A program made the translations under genes and the position numbers. Shown one piece after another: positions 7,587-16,847 of a stretch of DNA of 64,000 bases (its first letter is position 1; each line of letters starts with the position of its first letter). Where the stretch lies: NCBI RefSeq assembly GCF_000166715.1, contig NZ_AEMI01000036.1:1-64000 (forward strand), given 5' to 3'. Origin of the DNA: Leuconostoc gelidum subsp. gelidum KCTC 3527. GTDB taxonomy: Bacteria > Bacillota > Bacilli > Lactobacillales > Lactobacillaceae. The notes below the pieces were generated by a model. That model was not told the origin of the DNA. It saw only the letters and a list, made by a program, of their open reading frames with translations, and searched no databases.

Positions 7587-8378
7587 TTAGTTTGCTTGTT
7601 TTAGAATGGTGATTTGTGTTATTTTAATTGGTTTAACAGGGGTTGAACCTTCACCACCGGATTTAACTTTTGCTGATGCAATTTTATCAACAACGTTCAT
7701 ACCTTTAATAACTTGTCCAAATACAGTGTAACTGCCATCTAGTGACGGATTACCACCTTTCTGGTAAGCATCAACTATTTTAGAGGGGTATTTATTTTTG
7801 TTAAAATCTTGCGTAGGTTTTTTAGGGTTTTGATTAATGAAAAATTGCGATCCGTTTGTGTCTGGACCTGCATTTGCCATAGTTAAAGCGCCACGAATGT
7901 TGTACAAAGATTGACTGATTTCGTTTTTGAATCCATGACCACTGTCAATACTTTTGTTGCGATCGTGCCATATTGAAGTACCGCCTGTGCCATTTCCCTT
8001 GGGATCACCTCCTTGAATCATAAATCCTGCAATAACACGATGAAATGACGTGTTATTATAATAACCACTTTTAGTATGTGTCAGAAAGTTCTCGACTGCT
8101 AATGGTGCATACTGATTAAATAATTTTAACGTTATTTCGCCAGCTGTGGTTGTCATTTTTATTTCACTTTCATTGGTCGTAACTTTACTCTCTAACTGAG
8201 GTAAGGCAACTTTATCTAATTCAGGATCTTTTTTGGTTTGTGTTGATGACGAAGTCGCTGTTGTGGCTTCATCGTTATCAGTTGTCTGATGTGTAGTCAT
8301 CATCAAAATGCCAATAATTAATGTGAGTAATATCGTGCCTGTTGCTGCGAGTATGATATATTGTTTTTCTTTATTCAT
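7587..8378 (-). CDS. Membrane-anchored cyclophilin-type peptidyl-prolyl isomerase
   Basis: A 263-residue protein with an N-terminal hydrophobic segment (about residues 8-28) and no lipobox, so an uncleaved anchor with the enzyme outside the membrane is likely. A Thr/Ser-rich spacer follows (~residues 30-70). The cyclophilin domain fills the rest, with FHRVIAGFMIQGGDP, GTGGTSIW, TMANAGPDTNGSQFFI and FGQVIKGMNVVDKI. It catalyses cis-trans isomerisation of X-Pro bonds and probably helps fold exported proteins. First residues MNKEKQ are basic, as expected for the inside face. It is the last gene of a leftward group (PAP2 - methylase - ppi), with an 11-bp gap to the methylase. Confidence 0.93.
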   Translation of the reverse strand: MNKEKQYIILAATGTILLTLIIGILMMTTHQTTDNDEATTATSSSTQTKKDPELDKVALPQLESKVTTNESEIKMTTTAGEITLKLFNQYAPLAVENFLTHTKSGYYNNTSFHRVIAGFMIQGGDPKGNGTGGTSIWHDRNKSIDSGHGFKNEISQSLYNIRGALTMANAGPDTNGSQFFINQNPKKPTQDFNKNKYPSKIVDAYQKGGNPSLDGSYTVFGQVIKGMNVVDKIASAKVKSGGEGSTPVKPIKITQITILKQAN

Positions 8379-8389
8379 GCTGCTATCCT

Positions 8390-8911
8390 TTATATACGCT
8401 CAATGATGTGTGCTTGTACAGTTTCTGTGATATACGTTGCCTGTTTAAAATCGTCATGCATCAAGCTGTGAGTGTAAGTTTGCCAACCAACTGGTATTTT
8501 ATTAAATTTGATAATTAGCAAACCGCCGTGTGTTAAACGAGGTAAAACATGATCAATTTGATCAATATAACTTTCTGAAAGATCGTTGTTGTTTTGTGCG
8601 TCACTTGAATAATCAAATATGGCAATCCTTGCTTGATTTTGGATGCCTAATTCTGTGACATAACTGGAATCAATGGTTTTACCAAGTAATGTGACGCGTT
8701 CTGAAAGGCCACTCATGAACAGAGATGTGGCAGCTGCGTTCGCGTTATCTTTCGTGGCCGTGTAACTGAGCACATGACCTGTTGTACCAACTCTTGTAGC
8801 CAAGAAACGTGTATTAATACCATTGGCAGTGGTTGCATCAATGACTATGTCACCAATATGAACCGTTTGTTCGATTAATTGGTGAACCAATGTTTGTGTT
8901 GTCGGAATCAT
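8390..8911 (-). CDS. MnmM/YtqB-like SAM-dependent methyltransferase
   Basis: A 173-residue class I methyltransferase-like protein matching the small YtqB family, which in Bacillus subtilis (MnmM) adds the methyl group in mnm5s2U34 of tRNA. The SAM-binding motif I region reads VIDATTANGINTRFLA where the family normally has a DATxGNGxDT pattern, so it is diverged at the cofactor loop (GNGxD to ANGIN). The later GGLLIIKF strand is recognisable. Whether it still binds SAM is open. It starts in a 4-bp overlap with the upstream PAP2 gene (ATGA type), so the two are translationally coupled. Confidence 0.72.
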   Translation of the reverse strand: MIPTTQTLVHQLIEQTVHIGDIVIDATTANGINTRFLATRVGTTGHVLSYTATKDNANAAATSLFMSGLSERVTLLGKTIDSSYVTELGIQNQARIAIFDYSSDAQNNNDLSESYIDQIDHVLPRLTHGGLLIIKFNKIPVGWQTYTHSLMHDDFKQATYITETVQAHIIERI

Positions 8912-9537
8912 GTGTGTTTGCCTCCAATTTGAAATAGATGTTGTGATATGATGAGTAAACCGTAGCCTAATGCTAACCCAGCTAAAATATCACTAGGATA
9001 GTGGACATTAACGTAAATACGGCTTGTTGGAATAGCAATAATTAAAATCAAAAACATCATAATTGTGATATACTTTAATAAAGAATTTTGCATTTTGGTC
9101 TGTATGATAATTATCAAGGTGCCATATAATAAGATGGCTATCATTGTATGTCCAGATGGGAAGCTGTAACCATGCTCAGAAAGTAATTGTGGTATTGGCC
9201 GAGGGTTACGAACAAGATATTTAATAAGTTGTGTCACAACGCCAGCAAAGAGAATAACATTTACCAGTAGAAAAGCTAATAAACGATATTGTTGATGATA
9301 AATAAAAAATAATGATAGTAGCACTGTTAATATCAATGTAAATGTGACACTACCAAGTTGTGTAATATATGTAAAAGAAACATCTGCAAAAACAGAACGA
9401 TGTTGTATCAGCTGTTGCCCAGCCAAATTTAAATTGTTTAGCCATTGTGATTGAAATTTAACGCCTATTAAAAAGCTCATAAATACGCTAAAGGCTAAAA
9501 TGACAGAGAAAAATCGAATTTTACGTTTTATAATCAT
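8908..9537 (-). CDS. PAP2-family membrane phosphatase
   Basis: A 209-residue integral membrane protein with about six hydrophobic segments and the full PAP2 signature: KYLVRNPRP (Kx6RP), FPSGH (PSGH) and SRIYVNVHYPSD (SRx5Hx3D). These give the active site on the outer face that dephosphorylates lipid phosphates. Undecaprenyl-diphosphate recycling or phosphatidylglycerol-phosphate dephosphorylation are the likely roles; sequence alone does not separate them. It is the first gene of the leftward group and is divergent from the leuS T-box leader, with ~30 bp between its start and the leuS -10. Confidence 0.88.
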   Translation of the reverse strand: MIIKRKIRFFSVILAFSVFMSFLIGVKFQSQWLNNLNLAGQQLIQHRSVFADVSFTYITQLGSVTFTLILTVLLSLFFIYHQQYRLLAFLLVNVILFAGVVTQLIKYLVRNPRPIPQLLSEHGYSFPSGHTMIAILLYGTLIIIIQTKMQNSLLKYITIMMFLILIIAIPTSRIYVNVHYPSDILAGLALGYGLLIISQHLFQIGGKHT

Positions 9538-9568
9538 AGTATATAGTATACCTGATTTGACTGAAACG

Positions 9569-9577
9569 TGATATAAT
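9569..9577 (+). promoter_or_regulatory. Extended -10 promoter for the leuS T-box transcript
   Basis: TGATATAAT is a full extended -10 (TGn plus TATAAT). No convincing -35 is seen, which is common for extended -10 promoters. Transcription would start near 9584, just before T-box stem I. Confidence 0.6.
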
Positions 9578-9583
9578 TAGGAC

Positions 9584-9813
9584 AATATATTTGACAATAG
9601 TACACTTTCGCGAGGCATTAGAAAATAAACGGTGTTGCAAGTTTATCAATCAACAAGTGGAACTCGGTCAGAAAAATTGAAAGTGAACTAATAGTAGTTT
9701 TCAACGTGTTGTCGCGTTAAGACATTTGAGACGTGTAATACGTGAACATAGGTGGTACCGCGAAAATTCGCCCTATGTCACACTTTTTTAGTGTGACATA
9801 GGGCGAATTTTTT
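9584..9813 (+). promoter_or_regulatory. T-box leader specific for tRNA-Leu
   Basis: A complete T-box: stem I with the AGTA motif (9598-9601) opposite GAA-CTC (9660-9665), CACTT pairing AAGTG above it, then the antiterminator sequence GGTGGTACCGCG (9751-9762) and a terminator. The specifier codon reads CTC (9663-9665), a Leu codon, matching the leuS gene downstream. The UGGU in the T-box bulge would pair with an A discriminator base, as in tRNA-Leu. Uncharged tRNA-Leu should stabilise the antiterminator and switch on leuS. The terminator is a 17-bp stem (9767-9783 with 9791-9807) and T run. Confidence 0.95.
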
Positions 9814-9843
9814 AATTATCAAGTAAAAATGAATCAGGAGGAG

Positions 9844-9876
9844 ATGCAGTTGTGCCATACCAGACAGCGGCTGCAT
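9844..9876 (+). other. Hairpin and duplicated start context between Shine-Dalgarno and leuS ATG
   Basis: The strong AGGAGGAG (9836-9843) is followed by a 9-10 bp hairpin (ATGCAGTTG with CGGCTGCAT). A GTG-CCA-TAC at 9852 is ideally spaced from the ribosome site, but out of frame with leuS. The same TGCCATAC recurs at 9888-9895 as the real start ATG-CCA-TAC. The 35-nt unit between the two copies looks like a duplication or insertion into the original start site. Confidence 0.7.
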
Positions 9877-9886
9877 TAAAGATAAT

Positions 9887-12298
9887 ATGCCATACGAACA
9901 TCAAAAAATTGAACAAAAATGGCAAAAGTATTGGGATGAAAACCAAACTTTTGCAACAACTGATGATACAAGCAAGCCAAAGTACTATGCAATGGATATG
10001 TTTCCGTACCCATCGGGCCAAGGACTTCACGTCGGACACCCAGAAGGTTACACTGCGACAGATATAATGAGTCGTTTTAAACGGGCGAATGGGTTTAATG
10101 TTTTGCATCCCATGGGGTGGGATGCGTTTGGTTTACCAGCTGAACAATATGCGATGAAAACTGGGCATAATCCAGCAGACTTTACAAGCCAAAATGTTGA
10201 CCATTTTCGTGAACAAATTAAATCACTTGGCTTATCATATGATTGGAATCGTGAAATAAACACCACTGATCCAGCATATTATAAGTGGACGCAATGGATT
10301 TTTGAAAAATTGTATGAAAAAGGTTTGGCATATGAGTCAAATATGATGGTTAATTGGGATCCAATTGATCGTGTTGTTTTGGCAAATGAAGAAGTTATTG
10401 ATGGTAAATCAGAACGTTCAGGTAATAAAGTTGAACGTAAGGCCTTACGTCAATGGGTTCTTAAAATTACGGCCTATGCGGATCGTCTAGTGGATGATTT
10501 AGATGATTTAGATTGGCCAGAAGCAATTAAGGAACAACAGCGTCATTGGATTGGTCGTTCAAAAGGTGCTGCAGTATTTTTTAATGTCGCAGATTCAAAT
10601 AAAAAAATTGAAGTTTATACCACACGTCCTGATACATTGTTTGGCGCCTCATACATGGTTTTGGCACCAGAACATCAATTAGTGGATGAAATTGCCACAG
10701 AACAGCAAAAACAAGCAATTAGCGATTACCGTGCTATCATTTCTGCTAAGACAGATCTTGAACGTACAGACTTAAACAAAGATAAAACGGGGGTTTTCAC
10801 TGGCGCGTATGGTGTTAATCCGATTAATGGTGAGAAGTTACCAATTTGGATTGCAGATTATGTTTTGGCTTCATATGGTACGGGGGCTATTATGGCTGTT
10901 CCTGCACATGATGACAGAGACTTTGAATTTGCACAAAAATTTGCCCTAGAAATTAAACCAGTCATTGCAGGCGGAGATGTTACAAAAGAGCCATACACAG
11001 GTGATGGGCTACATATCAATTCTGATTTTTTGGACGGCTTAGACAAATCAACGGCCATCAATACAACCATAGCATGGCTTGAAACACAAGAATCAGGACA
11101 TGCACAAACTAATTTTCGATTACGAGATTGGATATTTTCACGACAACGCTATTGGGGTGAACCAATTCCGGTGATCCATTGGGAAGATGGCACAACAACT
11201 TTGGTACCTGAAAAAGAGTTGCCACTACTATTACCACATGCGACAGAGTTAAGGCCTTCTGGCAGTGGCGAATCGCCATTAGCTAACTTAACTGATTGGT
11301 TGGAAATCACCCGTGAAGATGGTGTGAAGGGCCGTCGTGAGACAAATACAATGCCACAATGGGCAGGATCTTCTTGGTATTTCTTGCGTTATATTGACCC
11401 ACGTAATGCAGAAAAAATAGCAGATTTAGATAAGTTGAAATACTGGATGAATGTTGACTTGTACGTTGGCGGTGCAGAACATGCTGTGTTACACTTATTG
11501 TACGCGCGTTTTTGGCATAAATTCTTATATGATTTGGGCGTTGTGCCAACCAAAGAACCGTTCCAAAAATTGGTAAATCAAGGTATGATTTTGGGTTCAA
11601 ATCATGAAAAAATGTCAAAATCAAAAGGGAATGTTGTGAATCCTGATGATATTGTTACGGCATTTGGTGCGGACACACTGCGTGTATATGAAATGTTCAT
11701 GGGACCGTTGACACAAAACAAGCCTTGGTCAGAGGAAGGTATTACTGGATCAAGACGTTGGCTTGATCGTGTCTGGCGTTTGTTAATTGATGATGAGGGA
11801 CAAGTTCGTGAGGCTGTATCGACATATAATTCCGGTGATTTAGACAAAATCTATCATCAAACTGTTAAAAAAGTAACGGAAGATTTGGAGAATATGCATT
11901 TTAATACAGCCATTTCTCAAATGATGGTATTTATTAATGAAGCTTATAAATCCGAGGCGTTGCCAATTAATTATATGACAGGTTTTGTTCAGCTATTAGC
12001 ACCAATTGCGCCGCACTTAGCCGAAGAATTGTGGGTGCGATTAGGAAATAAGGCCTCCATATCTTATGTGACTTGGCCGCAATACGATCAAGCGCAATTG
12101 GTGGATGACACTGTCGAAATTATATTTCAAGTGAATGGTAAAGTGCGTGGTAAGGCGACAGTGGCACGCGATCTCGATAAAGACAGCATGATTGCCGCTG
12201 CAAAATTAGATGATAATGTTCAAAATTTCATAGCAGAAAAAACGATTCGTAAAGTCATCGCGATACCCGGCAAGTTTGTCAATATTGTTGTTGGATAA
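9887..12298 (+). CDS. leuS: Leucyl-tRNA synthetase
   Basis: Class I synthetase charging tRNA-Leu; 803 residues, the usual bacterial length. HIGH motif as HVGH in [19 protein letters not shown]1 editing domain with [18 protein letters not shown] motif in [16 protein letters not shown], then anticodon-binding and C-terminal domains ending in [16 protein letters not shown]. Expression is governed by the T-box upstream. The start at ATG 9887 gives the family N-terminus ([12 protein letters not shown]). A GTG at 9852 is better spaced from the Shine-Dalgarno but is out of frame because of a 35-nt duplicated segment. A short hairpin (12331-12349) without a T run follows, so read-through into the next gene is possible. 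Confidence 0.97.
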   Translation: MPYEHQKIEQKWQKYWDENQTFATTDDTSKPKYYAMDMFPYPSGQGLHVGHPEGYTATDIMSRFKRANGFNVLHPMGWDAFGLPAEQYAMKTGHNPADFTSQNVDHFREQIKSLGLSYDWNREINTTDPAYYKWTQWIFEKLYEKGLAYESNMMVNWDPIDRVVLANEEVIDGKSERSGNKVERKALRQWVLKITAYADRLVDDLDDLDWPEAIKEQQRHWIGRSKGAAVFFNVADSNKKIEVYTTRPDTLFGASYMVLAPEHQLVDEIATEQQKQAISDYRAIISAKTDLERTDLNKDKTGVFTGAYGVNPINGEKLPIWIADYVLASYGTGAIMAVPAHDDRDFEFAQKFALEIKPVIAGGDVTKEPYTGDGLHINSDFLDGLDKSTAINTTIAWLETQESGHAQTNFRLRDWIFSRQRYWGEPIPVIHWEDGTTTLVPEKELPLLLPHATELRPSGSGESPLANLTDWLEITREDGVKGRRETNTMPQWAGSSWYFLRYIDPRNAEKIADLDKLKYWMNVDLYVGGAEHAVLHLLYARFWHKFLYDLGVVPTKEPFQKLVNQGMILGSNHEKMSKSKGNVVNPDDIVTAFGADTLRVYEMFMGPLTQNKPWSEEGITGSRRWLDRVWRLLIDDEGQVREAVSTYNSGDLDKIYHQTVKKVTEDLENMHFNTAISQMMVFINEAYKSEALPINYMTGFVQLLAPIAPHLAEELWVRLGNKASISYVTWPQYDQAQLVDDTVEIIFQVNGKVRGKATVARDLDKDSMIAAAKLDDNVQNFIAEKTIRKVIAIPGKFVNIVVG

Positions 12299-12375
12299 AT
12301 GAATTATTATGAATAATTAGAGTGATAAATGCTGGCTCTTTTGGCCAGCGTACATAATTTAAGAGGAGTACACAA

Positions 12376-14313
12376 ATGGCGGATGAACAGCGTCCAGGTG
12401 ATCTGAAAATGCGAAGTCAACACGTTGATAAAGTTAATGTTGATGGTCAAATATTAAGCGCGGATGAAATATTAGCACGTGCACAGCAACGGATTCAAAA
12501 GAAGCAACAACCAGTAGACCAACAAACACTAAAAAAAAGGCTGTTAACGCCTGATGAAATTGCAGCAATTAAAGCTAAAAACAATCAATCTCGTCAGCAA
12601 ATTATTAAGAAAAAACCAAGTCTTGTTCAGAATCAAAAATCAGATCCTTTTTCTGAAAAAGTACCTACATTAGATACGAAACAAAAAGAAAAAGATAGTA
12701 ATCAAGCAACGCTAGTAAAAGGATCAGCTTGGTTGTCTGCTGGTAATATTGTATCTCGTATATTGGGGGCCATTTATATTGTGCCTTGGATGGCATTACT
12801 TGGTTCTAATTCTAACCGTGCTAATGGTTTATTTGCACAAGGATACACAATTTATGCGATATTTTTGGCTATTGCGACGTTTGGCGTGCCTGCTGCAATT
12901 TCAAAATTAGTGGCAGAATTTAATGCAAGGCATGATGTATATCAATCTCGGCAACTGATGCGTCAGTCTATGATATTAGGTGTCATACTAGGAATTGTAT
13001 TTGGTTCTGCAATCTATCTTTTAACACCAATACTTTCTATGGGAAACGCCAATTTTATTCCAGTTTTACATTCACTAGCGCCAGCTGTTGCTATCTTCCC
13101 GTTGATGTCTATGCTTCGTGGTATATTTCAAGGTTATCAGCTCATGAGTATTTCGGCATTGTCACAGGTTGTAGAACAAATTGCGCGTGTGATTTACATG
13201 CTAGTCACAGCCGTTATTATTTTGCGGGTTAACCCTGGTAATTGGAGTGGTGTTGTTGTACAATCTACTTTTGCGGCATTTATTGGTGCTATATTTAGTA
13301 TGTTGGTGCTTATCTGGGGATGGTTCAAATATCGATATATGTTGATTAAACCTTTATATCCAAATGCACAGCATGTTAAAAAGCCAACGTTAAGTTTAAT
13401 TTTTAATATTTTAAAAGAATCATGGCCATTTATTATTATTGGATCGGCCATTACATTATTCCAATTAGTCGATCAGTATACTTACTTTAATATCATGAAT
13501 CATTTTTTTGCGAATACTAATATGCAACTACAAACTCAGTTTGCCTTATTTAGCGCGAATCCTAATAAATTAATTATGATTATTGTACCTTTTTCAACAA
13601 GTATTGCAGCGACAGCATTGCCAATGCTTTCCGGGAGTAAAGCAACTTTGACACGAGAAAATATTCAAGACCAGTTAAAACAAGTGATTAAATTGTTTGC
13701 ATTGGTTATGTTTCCAAGTGCACTGGGGATGTTTGCCATCGCAACGCCACTTTACAAAATGTTTTATCCAATTGACGTATCAAACCAAGAAGGAATTTAC
13801 TTGTTACAATTTTCAACGATATTGGCCATTGTATTTAGTTTGTTTATGTTATTGGCGTTTGTACTTCAAGCATTATCGGAAGTGTCAATTGTTATTAAGG
13901 CTTTTGTCTTGGGATTGTTAGTCAAAATTGCACTTCAAGTGCCTAGTATTCGGTATTTTGAGGGTATGGGGGCTTTGATAGCAAGTATGATTGGGATGGC
14001 AATTGCGATAGCTTACATGCTCGATTACCTTAAAGAGGCCTATGGCGTATCATTGTCCTCTGTTGGTCAAGAACTTTGGCAATTATTTATTGGCGCAGTA
14101 GCTATGGCAATTACTTCTTATGCGATTGTATTTTTGATGAGTAATTTTTTGTTCCCAATGGATACAAAAATTTCGGTTACCATCACTGCTCTGATTAGTG
14201 CTGCGATTGGTGGCATTGTTGTGGGAGTTTTGTATTTACGTATGGGATTTGGTGATGATTTATTAGGTAATAAAATACGACATATACCAGCTAAATTACG
14301 GCCAAAACGATGA
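12376..14313 (+). CDS. MurJ-like lipid II flippase / polysaccharide exporter (MVF family)
   Basis: A 645-residue membrane protein of the MOP superfamily, closest in type to YtgP/SpoVB/MurJ proteins that flip lipid-linked peptidoglycan precursors to the outside. The transporter starts near residue 116 (LVKGSAWLSAGNIVSRILGA) and has about 14 hydrophobic segments. The first ~115 residues form a highly charged, Gln/Lys-rich cytoplasmic extension (IQKKQQPVDQQTLKKRLL, DEIAAIKAKNNQSRQQ) which the basic family lacks. The start is fixed by AAGAGGAG 8 nt upstream of the ATG. A terminator overlaps the final codons and stop. MurJ function versus export of another polymer cannot be decided from sequence. 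Confidence 0.85.
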   Translation: MADEQRPGDLKMRSQHVDKVNVDGQILSADEILARAQQRIQKKQQPVDQQTLKKRLLTPDEIAAIKAKNNQSRQQIIKKKPSLVQNQKSDPFSEKVPTLDTKQKEKDSNQATLVKGSAWLSAGNIVSRILGAIYIVPWMALLGSNSNRANGLFAQGYTIYAIFLAIATFGVPAAISKLVAEFNARHDVYQSRQLMRQSMILGVILGIVFGSAIYLLTPILSMGNANFIPVLHSLAPAVAIFPLMSMLRGIFQGYQLMSISALSQVVEQIARVIYMLVTAVIILRVNPGNWSGVVVQSTFAAFIGAIFSMLVLIWGWFKYRYMLIKPLYPNAQHVKKPTLSLIFNILKESWPFIIIGSAITLFQLVDQYTYFNIMNHFFANTNMQLQTQFALFSANPNKLIMIIVPFSTSIAATALPMLSGSKATLTRENIQDQLKQVIKLFALVMFPSALGMFAIATPLYKMFYPIDVSNQEGIYLLQFSTILAIVFSLFMLLAFVLQALSEVSIVIKAFVLGLLVKIALQVPSIRYFEGMGALIASMIGMAIAIAYMLDYLKEAYGVSLSSVGQELWQLFIGAVAMAITSYAIVFLMSNFLFPMDTKISVTITALISAAIGGIVVGVLYLRMGFGDDLLGNKIRHIPAKLRPKR

Positions 14314-14331
14314 GATGATCATCGTTTTTTT
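14304..14331 (+). terminator. Terminator overlapping the end of the murJ-like gene
   Basis: AACGATGA (14306-14313) pairs with TCATCGTT (14319-14326), followed by a T run. The 5' arm includes the stop codon. Confidence 0.8.
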
Positions 14332-14426
14332 ATATAATAATTGGATAAAAAACTATTAACAGGCTATTTTTAAGGATCTAGTTAGTGTATGCTAAAGTTA
14401 AGATTTGTGCGTAGTGGAGGCGTAAA

Positions 14427-15278
14427 ATGACAATTCAAGACATTCAAACAATATTGCAACCAGAACTTGTTAATCGATTGGAACGTAAAATTTCATATTT
14501 AAGCGATTTGCAGTCTGCTATTAAAAATAACCAAATCTCGCAAGTTTATCAGTTATTAGATCCGCACAAATTTAATGACAATTTACAAAAAATATTATCT
14601 GAAACATCTGTGGCACAGCTAGATAGTTTAGTCGCCGATATAAAAAAAGATATTGCAGCATTTTTGGCACCTGAATTAATTAACTATGTTGTCACAAATT
14701 TTGATTTTTTGACATTGGAACCTGTTGCCGATGATACAACTCTTTATGATGTTTACATAGGTGACTGGTGGGATCATCGGCAATTAGGAACTTTGAATGT
14801 GTTAACAGTTGTGCTGACAAGTGATGACTCGATTACTTCTGAACTCATAGAAACAGCTAAGCTCTCTGACGAGGAAACACTTAATGCAACTAAAATTCAA
14901 GAAGTAAAAAAAGTGATTACTGGGTTAGAGTCTTTTTTAGCTGACAACACAAAGCGCTCATTAGAGTTACAAGTCATTGAAGATCAATTAGCAGAAATAT
15001 CTGCTAATAAATCAGGATTATTTGGGCGTAGTGACAAAGTGACACGAGAAGCACTAGAGAAAAAACAAGAGTTATTGATTGCAACTCAAAAGCGTATGCC
15101 AGAAGTTGAAGAAAAGCTTAACAAACAACAAGCGTATTTGTTAAGGTTTGAAAAAGAGGATGCACTGCGTCAATTGGAATTACAGGCAATTTCAGCATAT
15201 TATGTTGATGTGCCAACATTTATCACAGAATTGCAGCATATATATGTTTCATATATGACAAAATTAGATCAGAAATAG
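14427..15278 (+). CDS. Conserved-looking protein of unknown function with coiled coil
   Basis: A 283-residue soluble protein that I do not recognise. Residues ~1-115 are helical and hydrophilic. A central section (~100-150) contains a Trp/Asp-rich stretch, YDVYIGDWWDHRQLGTLNV. Residues ~165-250 are a long charged helix with heptad character (IEDQLAEISANKSGLFGRSDKV, then KKQELLIATQKRMPEVEEKL), probably a coiled-coil hairpin. No signal peptide or membrane segment. The start is supported by GTGGAGGCG 6 nt upstream of the ATG. It is followed after 6 bp by the next unknown gene, and then lemA and htpX. Confidence 0.75.
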   Translation: MTIQDIQTILQPELVNRLERKISYLSDLQSAIKNNQISQVYQLLDPHKFNDNLQKILSETSVAQLDSLVADIKKDIAAFLAPELINYVVTNFDFLTLEPVADDTTLYDVYIGDWWDHRQLGTLNVLTVVLTSDDSITSELIETAKLSDEETLNATKIQEVKKVITGLESFLADNTKRSLELQVIEDQLAEISANKSGLFGRSDKVTREALEKKQELLIATQKRMPEVEEKLNKQQAYLLRFEKEDALRQLELQAISAYYVDVPTFITELQHIYVSYMTKLDQK

Positions 15279-15284
15279 TGAATA

Positions 15285-16202
15285 ATGGATAAGTTTAAGA
15301 CACAATTATATAGTAGTCAATTAAAAGCAGATTTAGATTTGTTTAATCAGTTGCAAATTTTAATTGATGCTTTAAGTACGACCGAAAATATGCCAGAATC
15401 ACTTACTATTTTGCAAAAAATTCTAGCTTTCGATAGTCACCAGTCTAAGATGGTCCGGATTGACAATGATTATTGGTTTCCAAGTACACATTGGGTAACT
15501 ATTGCGTTTGCAAAAATTTCTGATCAAGCATCATTGTCACCAACTAAAGTTGTTTTGCCTAACGCGCAAAAAGTTGCGGAATTACATTTTTCGGAGTGGC
15601 CAAATGCGGCTTTTCGTTTTGTGCAAGCCCCACTTGCTGCGGGTGGTTATTATTTAGTAGAAACGGCACAAAATTTAAGAGTATTGTACTGGGATATAGC
15701 GCATAAACGCTTTTATTTAGATACAAACCAGTTTGCGAAACTGGTTCAAACACAAGCCGTGCAACTTGCTGGTTTGGATGCTTTAGACATATTTCAAAAA
15801 CGTTTAACTGCGATTGCCTCACAATTCATTGAGATAGCATATGATATTGATTTGCCTGGTATTGACGCACAAAAACAAGTTGATTTGGAAATGGTTCGAA
15901 AGGATTTGTCTACAAATATTTTGGATAGTTTATTTGTACTTGGCGCTAAACAACAATTTATTTTAAAACGTATGACAGGTGAAAAATCTGGTGCTATCAT
16001 TACAATTGGTGAGGTATCACTTAAATTAACGACACATCACATAAATGATGGGCATGAACAATGGACTTATGATATTATAGATGATAATAGAAACGTAACA
16101 ATTTACACATTATTTCAACAATTGCCATTTTTTTATCAGTGGTATAGTGATCACTTAACAGTAGTTGGCTTAAAAGATAAGCGTGAAGTGTTTGTAGATT
16201 GA
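15285..16202 (+). CDS. Protein of unknown function, second gene of the pair
   Basis: A 305-residue soluble protein that I do not recognise. It is mixed alpha/beta, rich in Gln, with aromatic clusters (DNDYWFPSTHWVTIAF; LFQQLPFFYQWYSDHLTV). There are no membrane segments and no catalytic signature. It starts 6 bp after the upstream stop without a clear ribosome site, so translation is probably coupled. Together with the preceding gene it forms a two-gene unit, and the proteins may work together. The lemA promoter candidate starts at its stop codon. Confidence 0.72.
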   Translation: MDKFKTQLYSSQLKADLDLFNQLQILIDALSTTENMPESLTILQKILAFDSHQSKMVRIDNDYWFPSTHWVTIAFAKISDQASLSPTKVVLPNAQKVAELHFSEWPNAAFRFVQAPLAAGGYYLVETAQNLRVLYWDIAHKRFYLDTNQFAKLVQTQAVQLAGLDALDIFQKRLTAIASQFIEIAYDIDLPGIDAQKQVDLEMVRKDLSTNILDSLFVLGAKQQFILKRMTGEKSGAIITIGEVSLKLTTHHINDGHEQWTYDIIDDNRNVTIYTLFQQLPFFYQWYSDHLTVVGLKDKREVFVD

Positions 16203-16298
16203 CACATATTATGAGAAAATAGCATAAGACGTTTTTAGTTTAACTGCGTAGAACGTTCAACAGTCTTAAACCGCCCATAATAGAAAGAGGTAGCACGT

Positions 16299-16847
16299 AT
16301 GACATTACTTATTATTATTGCCGTAGTTGCAGTAATTGCGATTATTTGGATTAGCATTTACAACAGTTTGATTAAATATCGCATGCAAACTAAGGAATCT
16401 TGGAGCCAAATTGATGTGCAATTGAAGCGCAGAAATGACTTGATTCCTAATCTAGTGAACACAGTTAAAGGTTATGCTGATTTTGAAAAGACAACCTTAC
16501 AAGCGGTTACTGACGCACGAACAAGTGTTAATAGTGCGCAAGGACCAGCTGCAACTATGGCAGCCTCAGATCAATTATCAGGTGCATTGACACACTTATT
16601 TGCTGTTGCTGAAGCCTATCCTGATTTAAAGGCAAGTGCTAATTTTACAAAATTGCAAGAAGAATTAACTAACACTGAAAATAAAATTGCGTATTCCCGT
16701 CAATTGTTCAATACGACAACGGCGAGCTATAATACAAAGCTACAATCATTTCCTAGCAATATCATCGCGGGAATACACCATTTTGAACCAAGTGAATTTA
16801 TTGCTGTACCAGAAACTGAAAAAGACGTACCTACGGTTAAATTTTAA
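16299..16847 (+). CDS. lemA: LemA family membrane protein
   Basis: A 182-residue LemA protein: a short periplasm-facing N-terminus, one membrane segment (residues ~2-20), then a helical bundle with the typical [43 protein letters not shown] region split over residues ~24-65. The function of the family is poorly defined, but it is regularly paired with HtpX. Ribosome site AGAGGT 8 nt before the ATG. Its stop overlaps the htpX start (TAATG), so the two are translationally coupled. A possible promoter (TTGACA at 16199-16204) lies at the end of the preceding gene. Confidence 0.92.
   Translation: MTLLIIIAVVAVIAIIWISIYNSLIKYRMQTKESWSQIDVQLKRRNDLIPNLVNTVKGYADFEKTTLQAVTDARTSVNSAQGPAATMAASDQLSGALTHLFAVAEAYPDLKASANFTKLQEELTNTENKIAYSRQLFNTTTASYNTKLQSFPSNIIAGIHHFEPSEFIAVPETEKDVPTVKF

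Noticed and set aside
9852-10067. 71-codon frame starting at a well-spaced GTG
   Set aside because: Out-of-frame reading of leuS after the duplicated start context; interesting for initiation but not a gene of its own.
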